Made by a program: the position numbers and the translations under genes
Notes under the pieces: model-generated
What the model was told of the DNA's origin: nothing
Databases searched by the model: none
Seen by the model: only the letters and a program-made list of their open reading frames with translations
Shown: positions 6,350 to 8,847 of the stretch, piece after piece
Position numbering within the stretch: the stretch's first letter is position 1
How the letters are laid out: every line of letters starts with the position of its first letter
Source of the DNA: an uncultured Fretibacterium sp.
Lineage (GTDB): Bacteria > Synergistota > Synergistia > Synergistales > Aminobacteriaceae
Reading direction: 5' to 3'
DNA: 8,847 nt
Assembly (NCBI RefSeq): GCF_938030725.1
Contig: NZ_CALHIQ010000088.1
Location: 1 to 8,847, forward strand

Positions 6350-7732
6350 GTGTTTTTGGTGATCGACAGAGAATCTCAGAACAAGAAGTATCTGCTCATG
6401 ACGACGGGCTCCGTGGAGCGGCTCATCGCGGGCATGGCCCTGCCCAGCGTCCTGAGCATCCTCACCACCGCGCTCTACAACACGGCGGACACCTTCTTCG
6501 TCTCGCGCATCGACACCCAGGCGACGGCCGCGGTGGGGATCGTCTTTCCCTACATGGCACTGATTCAGTCCCTGGCCTTCTTCTTTGGGCAGGGAAGCGC
6601 CATGTACATGGCCCGTGCGCTGGGCCAGAAGGACGTCCGGAGCGCCGCCGTCGTAGGGGCCGCCGGGTTCTTCTCCGCACTGATCCTGGGGGCGGCCATC
6701 CTGGCCGCCGGGCTCCTCTTCATGGACCCCCTGCTGCGCCTTCTGGGCTCCACGGACACGATCCTGCCCCAGGCCCGCGCCTACCTCCGATGGATTCTGG
6801 TGGGCACCCCCTTCATCATGGCGTCACTCGTGATGAACAACCAGATGCGCCTACAGGGCAACGCGGCCACGGCCATGGTCGGCATCATCTCCGGGGCGGT
6901 GCTGAACATCGCGCTGGACCCGCTCCTGATCTTCACCCTGGGAATGGGCACGGAGGGGGCGTCACTGGCCACGATGCTCTCGCAGTGCGTGGGCTTCACG
7001 CTCCTGCTTCGCATGACGGCCCGCCGCGACGGCATCCCCCCGCGGCTCTCGAACTTCCGACCAACGTGGAGCCAGTACCGGGAGATCATCGCAAGCGGCC
7101 TGCCCTCCCTGGGGCGTCAGGGGCTGGCCAGCGTCAGCATCACCTGTCTGAACCATGCGGCCGGCCCCTACGGGGACGCGGCCATCGCCGCCTTCTCCGT
7201 GGTCAACCGCCTCACCATGCTCTCCACGTCCATCGTCATTGGGTTCGGACACGGCTTTCAGCCGGTCTGCGGCTTCAACTTCGGCGCAGGGAAGTTCGAC
7301 CGCGTGCGGCACGCCGTCCGCTTCTGCGCCCTGGCCACGACGGGCTACTGCGTCCTGGTCGCCGCCCTGGGCCTGGCTTTCGCGCCGGCCATCGTCGCGC
7401 TGTTCCGCCCGGAGGCGGAGCTGGTCCGCATCGGCGCGGGGGCCCTTCGCTTTCAGTGCCTGGCCTATCCGCTGGTGGGCTGCATCGTCACCGCCAACAT
7501 GTACCTTCAGAACATCCGCAGGACAGCCAGCGCCAGCGTCGTCGCGGCGTCGAGGCAGGGCATCCTCTTCCTGCCCGCCATCCTCATCGGACACCACTTT
7601 TTCGGCCTCAAGGGCCTCATGGCCGCTCAGGCCGTCGCGGACGCCCTCACCTTCGCCCTCGCCCTGCCCCTCATGCTCCATGCCCTGAACACGATGGACC
7701 GCTCCGATACACAGAGGCTCGACCTCACCTGA
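6350..7732 (+). CDS. MATE-family multidrug/cation antiporter (MepA/DinF-like)
   Basis: A 460-residue inner-membrane transporter of the MATE family, which exports drugs or other organic cations in exchange for Na+ or H+. It has about 12 hydrophobic helices in two related halves. The first half opens with 'LIAGMALPSVLSILTTALYN' followed by TADTFFVSRI, and continues through FGQGSAMYMARALGQKD. The second opens near residue 245 with 'IIASGLPSLGRQGLASVSI' and continues to IGFGHGFQPVCGFNFGAGKFD, the equivalent of the first half's GQG-x(n)-G signature. The length is typical. The GTG at 6350 is chosen because GAGGG (6338-6342) lies 7 nt upstream; a second GTG at 6359 is less well placed. Substrate cannot be told from sequence. 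It is expressed from the divergent region shared with rarA, so the dyad there may link its control to that of rarA. Confidence 0.93.
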   Translation: MFLVIDRESQNKKYLLMTTGSVERLIAGMALPSVLSILTTALYNTADTFFVSRIDTQATAAVGIVFPYMALIQSLAFFFGQGSAMYMARALGQKDVRSAAVVGAAGFFSALILGAAILAAGLLFMDPLLRLLGSTDTILPQARAYLRWILVGTPFIMASLVMNNQMRLQGNAATAMVGIISGAVLNIALDPLLIFTLGMGTEGASLATMLSQCVGFTLLLRMTARRDGIPPRLSNFRPTWSQYREIIASGLPSLGRQGLASVSITCLNHAAGPYGDAAIAAFSVVNRLTMLSTSIVIGFGHGFQPVCGFNFGAGKFDRVRHAVRFCALATTGYCVLVAALGLAFAPAIVALFRPEAELVRIGAGALRFQCLAYPLVGCIVTANMYLQNIRRTASASVVAASRQGILFLPAILIGHHFFGLKGLMAAQAVADALTFALALPLMLHALNTMDRSDTQRLDLT

Positions 7733-7747
7733 ACCTCGCCGACGCTT

Positions 7748-7770
7748 CGGGAAGCGCCCCGCGCTTCCCG
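7748..7770. terminator. Hairpin after the MATE gene, possible terminator
   Basis: CGGGAAGCG (7748-7756) and CGCTTCCCG (7762-7770) form a perfect 9-bp stem with a 5-nt loop, 15 bp after the MATE stop. No T-run follows, so it is not a classic intrinsic terminator. It could stabilise the mRNA 3' end or act with Rho. Confidence 0.45.
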
Positions 7771-7784
7771 CGCCCTCAGCCGAC

Positions 7785-7835
7785 CCGCTGAACGCCGCTC
7801 GCCTCATAAAAGATCGGCGCGCGTAAGTTCAGCGG
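7785..7835. repeat. Long-range 9-bp inverted repeat before the small membrane protein gene
   Basis: CCGCTGAAC (7785-7793) is the exact complement of GTTCAGCGG (7827-7835). Directly inside the left arm, GCCG (7794-7797) can also pair with CGGC (7815-7818), so the segment can fold as a stem with an 8-nt bulge on one side. The right arm covers the -35 region of the promoter whose extended -10 is at 7848-7856. An operator, cruciform or regulatory RNA element are all possible. Confidence 0.45.
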
Positions 7836-7847
7836 TCGATGACCTTA

Positions 7848-7856
7848 TGTTATGAT
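7848..7856 (+). promoter_or_regulatory. Extended -10 promoter of the small membrane protein gene
   Basis: TGTTATGAT has the TG-N-TATAAT form of an extended -10 promoter, with 5 of 6 matches in the hexamer. At the -35 position only TTCAGC (7828-7833) is found, which is acceptable for an extended -10. The leader would be about 40 nt to the ATG at 7903. Confidence 0.45.
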
Positions 7857-7902
7857 GGAGCTCCTCAGTGCGGCAGACTGTGTACAGTAGGAGGGGCAGC
7901 TT

Positions 7903-8541
7903 ATGGACGGGAAGGAACAGAAGGCATCTCAAGATGGCATCTTGCGCGGCAGCGACGGCGTATATCGGTGGGTGCATGAGCTAAAGCTACTGAAGAATCC
8001 CAGCATCCTGTTCGTTGTGTGGAAAATTCTCGGCGGCGTCTTCGTAGGCATATGGCTGTTTGTTATGCTCCTGTCCATGGGGGATTCGAACTTCTGGTGG
8101 TATGGCTTTTTGAGCTTGGCTAAGGTCTTTGCCCTGCTGACGCTGGGTATGCTTGCACTGTGCCTTATCGGCTATTTGTTTTACGCCGCCCTCATGGGCG
8201 GAAAATACTGCGTGCAGTTTGAGATGGATGAGCACGGCATCCGTCACACGCAGATAACGAAGCAATTCAAAAGGGCCAGAGTGCTATCGGCGGTGGCTGT
8301 GCTTTTGGGCGCGAGGAGCGGGAACATCGGCGCAATGGGAGCGGGGTTGCTTTCAGGCAGCAGGCAATCCATGTATTCTCGATGGTCATCAATAAAAAGT
8401 GTTGCCGTTGATCCACGAAGGAACCTCATCAAGCTCAACGCGCCGCTAAATAAAAACCAGGTCTACGCCAGGGATGAGGACTTCGCCTTTGTCCGGCAAT
8501 ACATACTCTCCCGCTGTCCAGGAGCCAGGCTGCACGAATAG
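7903..8541 (+). CDS. Small membrane protein with two transmembrane helices, function unknown
   Basis: A 212-residue protein. A short polar N-terminus with 'LRGSDGVYRWVHELKLLKNP' precedes two hydrophobic helices (about 36-58 and 70-97) and a polar C-terminal domain of about 110 residues. That domain has alternating strands (YCVQFEMDEHGIRHTQI, IKSVAVDPRRNLIKL) and ends in a helix (DEDFAFVRQYILSRC). The strand-rich C-terminus after two helices recalls bacterial PH-like membrane proteins, but I cannot assign a family. A Gly/Ala-rich loop (SAVAVLLGARSGNIGAMGAG) separates its halves. The start has AGGAGG (7889-7894) 8 nt upstream. Base composition is lower in GC than in the genes to the left and its third positions are less biased, so it may have arrived by transfer. 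Confidence 0.8.
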   Translation: MDGKEQKASQDGILRGSDGVYRWVHELKLLKNPSILFVVWKILGGVFVGIWLFVMLLSMGDSNFWWYGFLSLAKVFALLTLGMLALCLIGYLFYAALMGGKYCVQFEMDEHGIRHTQITKQFKRARVLSAVAVLLGARSGNIGAMGAGLLSGSRQSMYSRWSSIKSVAVDPRRNLIKLNAPLNKNQVYARDEDFAFVRQYILSRCPGARLHE

Positions 8542-8631
8542 GCCGTGCCGCCGGTCGCTGCGCCGCCTGTTTTTTAAAAAATGTCGGGCTTCTCAAACCA
8601 AAGGCAACGGGTAAATTAAAAGTGCTCATAA

Positions 8632-8653
8632 GGGGTACGAAGACCCCAATTTT
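8632..8653. terminator. Weak hairpin terminator between convergent genes
   Basis: GGGGT (8632-8636) pairs with ACCCC (8643-8647) around the loop ACGAAG, and AATTTT follows on the plus strand. It lies between the convergent genes ending at 8541 and 8679, where a shared terminator is expected. The stem is only 5 bp and the T-run is short. The region 8542-8678 otherwise holds only a GC-rich stretch, then T6A6 at 8570-8581, and no gene. Confidence 0.4.
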
Positions 8654-8678
8654 ATGCTTATCAAGCTCATTCGATTCC

Positions 8679-8847
8679 CTATCCATCAAGGAATTTCAAA
8701 TTCAAATAGCCACCCAACAATTTAGTGACAACTTCCACTTCCAGTGCTTTTTGTCGAGTAAAAAACGTAAACCCGAAATGATGATCCGGAGCGATGAGTA
8801 TCTTGTGAGTTGGCGCAAACAAACACAGTTCCGAAATACCCCTGAAA
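8679..8847 (-). CDS. Partial C-terminus of an unrecognised protein
   Basis: On the minus strand an open frame enters from the right edge (first full codon 8846-8844) and ends at TAG 8681-8679, giving 55 residues of a C-terminus. The sequence reads like real protein: ISELCLFAPTHKILIAPDHH, then FGFTFFTRQKALEVEVVTKL and a LLGGYLNLKFLDG ending. It shows alternating hydrophobic strands and a charged helix. The other two minus-strand frames are less protein-like; the one I translated stops within about 40 codons. The start lies outside the window, so no family can be named. The segment is markedly A+T-rich compared with the rest of the window. Confidence 0.5.
   Translation of the reverse strand, partial: FRGISELCLFAPTHKILIAPDHHFGFTFFTRQKALEVEVVTKLLGGYLNLKFLDG

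Noticed and set aside
6319..7791. A 490-codon plus-strand frame overlapping the MATE gene
   Set aside because: The product is His/Arg/Pro/Gly-rich without hydrophobic helices, whereas the +2 frame gives a textbook MATE protein.
8542..8581. GC-rich stretch plus T6A6 as an intrinsic terminator of the membrane protein gene
   Set aside because: Only a 4-bp stem (CGGT with GCCG) can be formed before the T-run. The hairpin at 8632-8647 is somewhat better.
8435..8689. An 84-codon minus-strand frame at the right end
   Set aside because: It overlaps the 3' end of the membrane protein gene, is Arg/Ala/Pro-rich at its end, and has no ribosome binding site. The frame ending at 8679 reads better.

Overview
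This is a GC-rich bacterial window with strong Shine-Dalgarno sites and several GTG or TTG starts. No rRNA, tRNA or phage marker fixes the taxon. The gene styles (a C-x-x-C PAS sensor, an EncFtn-encapsulin pair, a MepA-like MATE pump) would fit an anaerobe, perhaps a Synergistota member, but that is a weak guess. The last ~1 kb is visibly richer in A+T than the rest and reads like a compositional boundary.

Layout, left to right. A leftward partial gene (1-304) runs off the left edge and may be the N-terminus of a PaaK/LuxE-like adenylate-forming enzyme. A rightward PAS-GAF sensor (552-1484) lacks any output domain. It converges, across a strong bidirectional terminator (1524-1561), on a leftward cluster: a short antitoxin and RelE/ParE-type toxin (3314-2901), then an encapsulated ferritin-like protein, EncFtn (2822-2460), then its family 1 encapsulin shell (2445-1621). 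EncFtn carries its ferroxidase residues and a C-terminal cargo-loading peptide, so the pair should form an iron-storing protein nanocompartment. Further upstream on the same strand are an exported coiled-coil protein of unknown function (4760-3471) and the AAA+ replication-maintenance ATPase RarA/MgsA (6200-4854).

rarA is divergent from a rightward MATE efflux transporter (6350-7732). The two promoters sit back to back: both TTGACA -35 boxes lie in the arms of one perfect 12-bp inverted repeat (6273-6303). Beyond the MATE gene is a structured intergenic region with two inverted repeats, then a small two-helix membrane protein (7903-8541) behind an extended -10 promoter. At the right edge a low-GC leftward open frame (8847-8679) shows the C-terminus of a further unrecognised protein.

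The best-supported biological system is the EncFtn-encapsulin iron nanocompartment. It belongs to a known class. The less usual points are the toxin-antitoxin pair directly upstream on the same strand, the symmetric divergent promoter, the sensor without an output domain, and the unrecognised low-GC genes at the right end.
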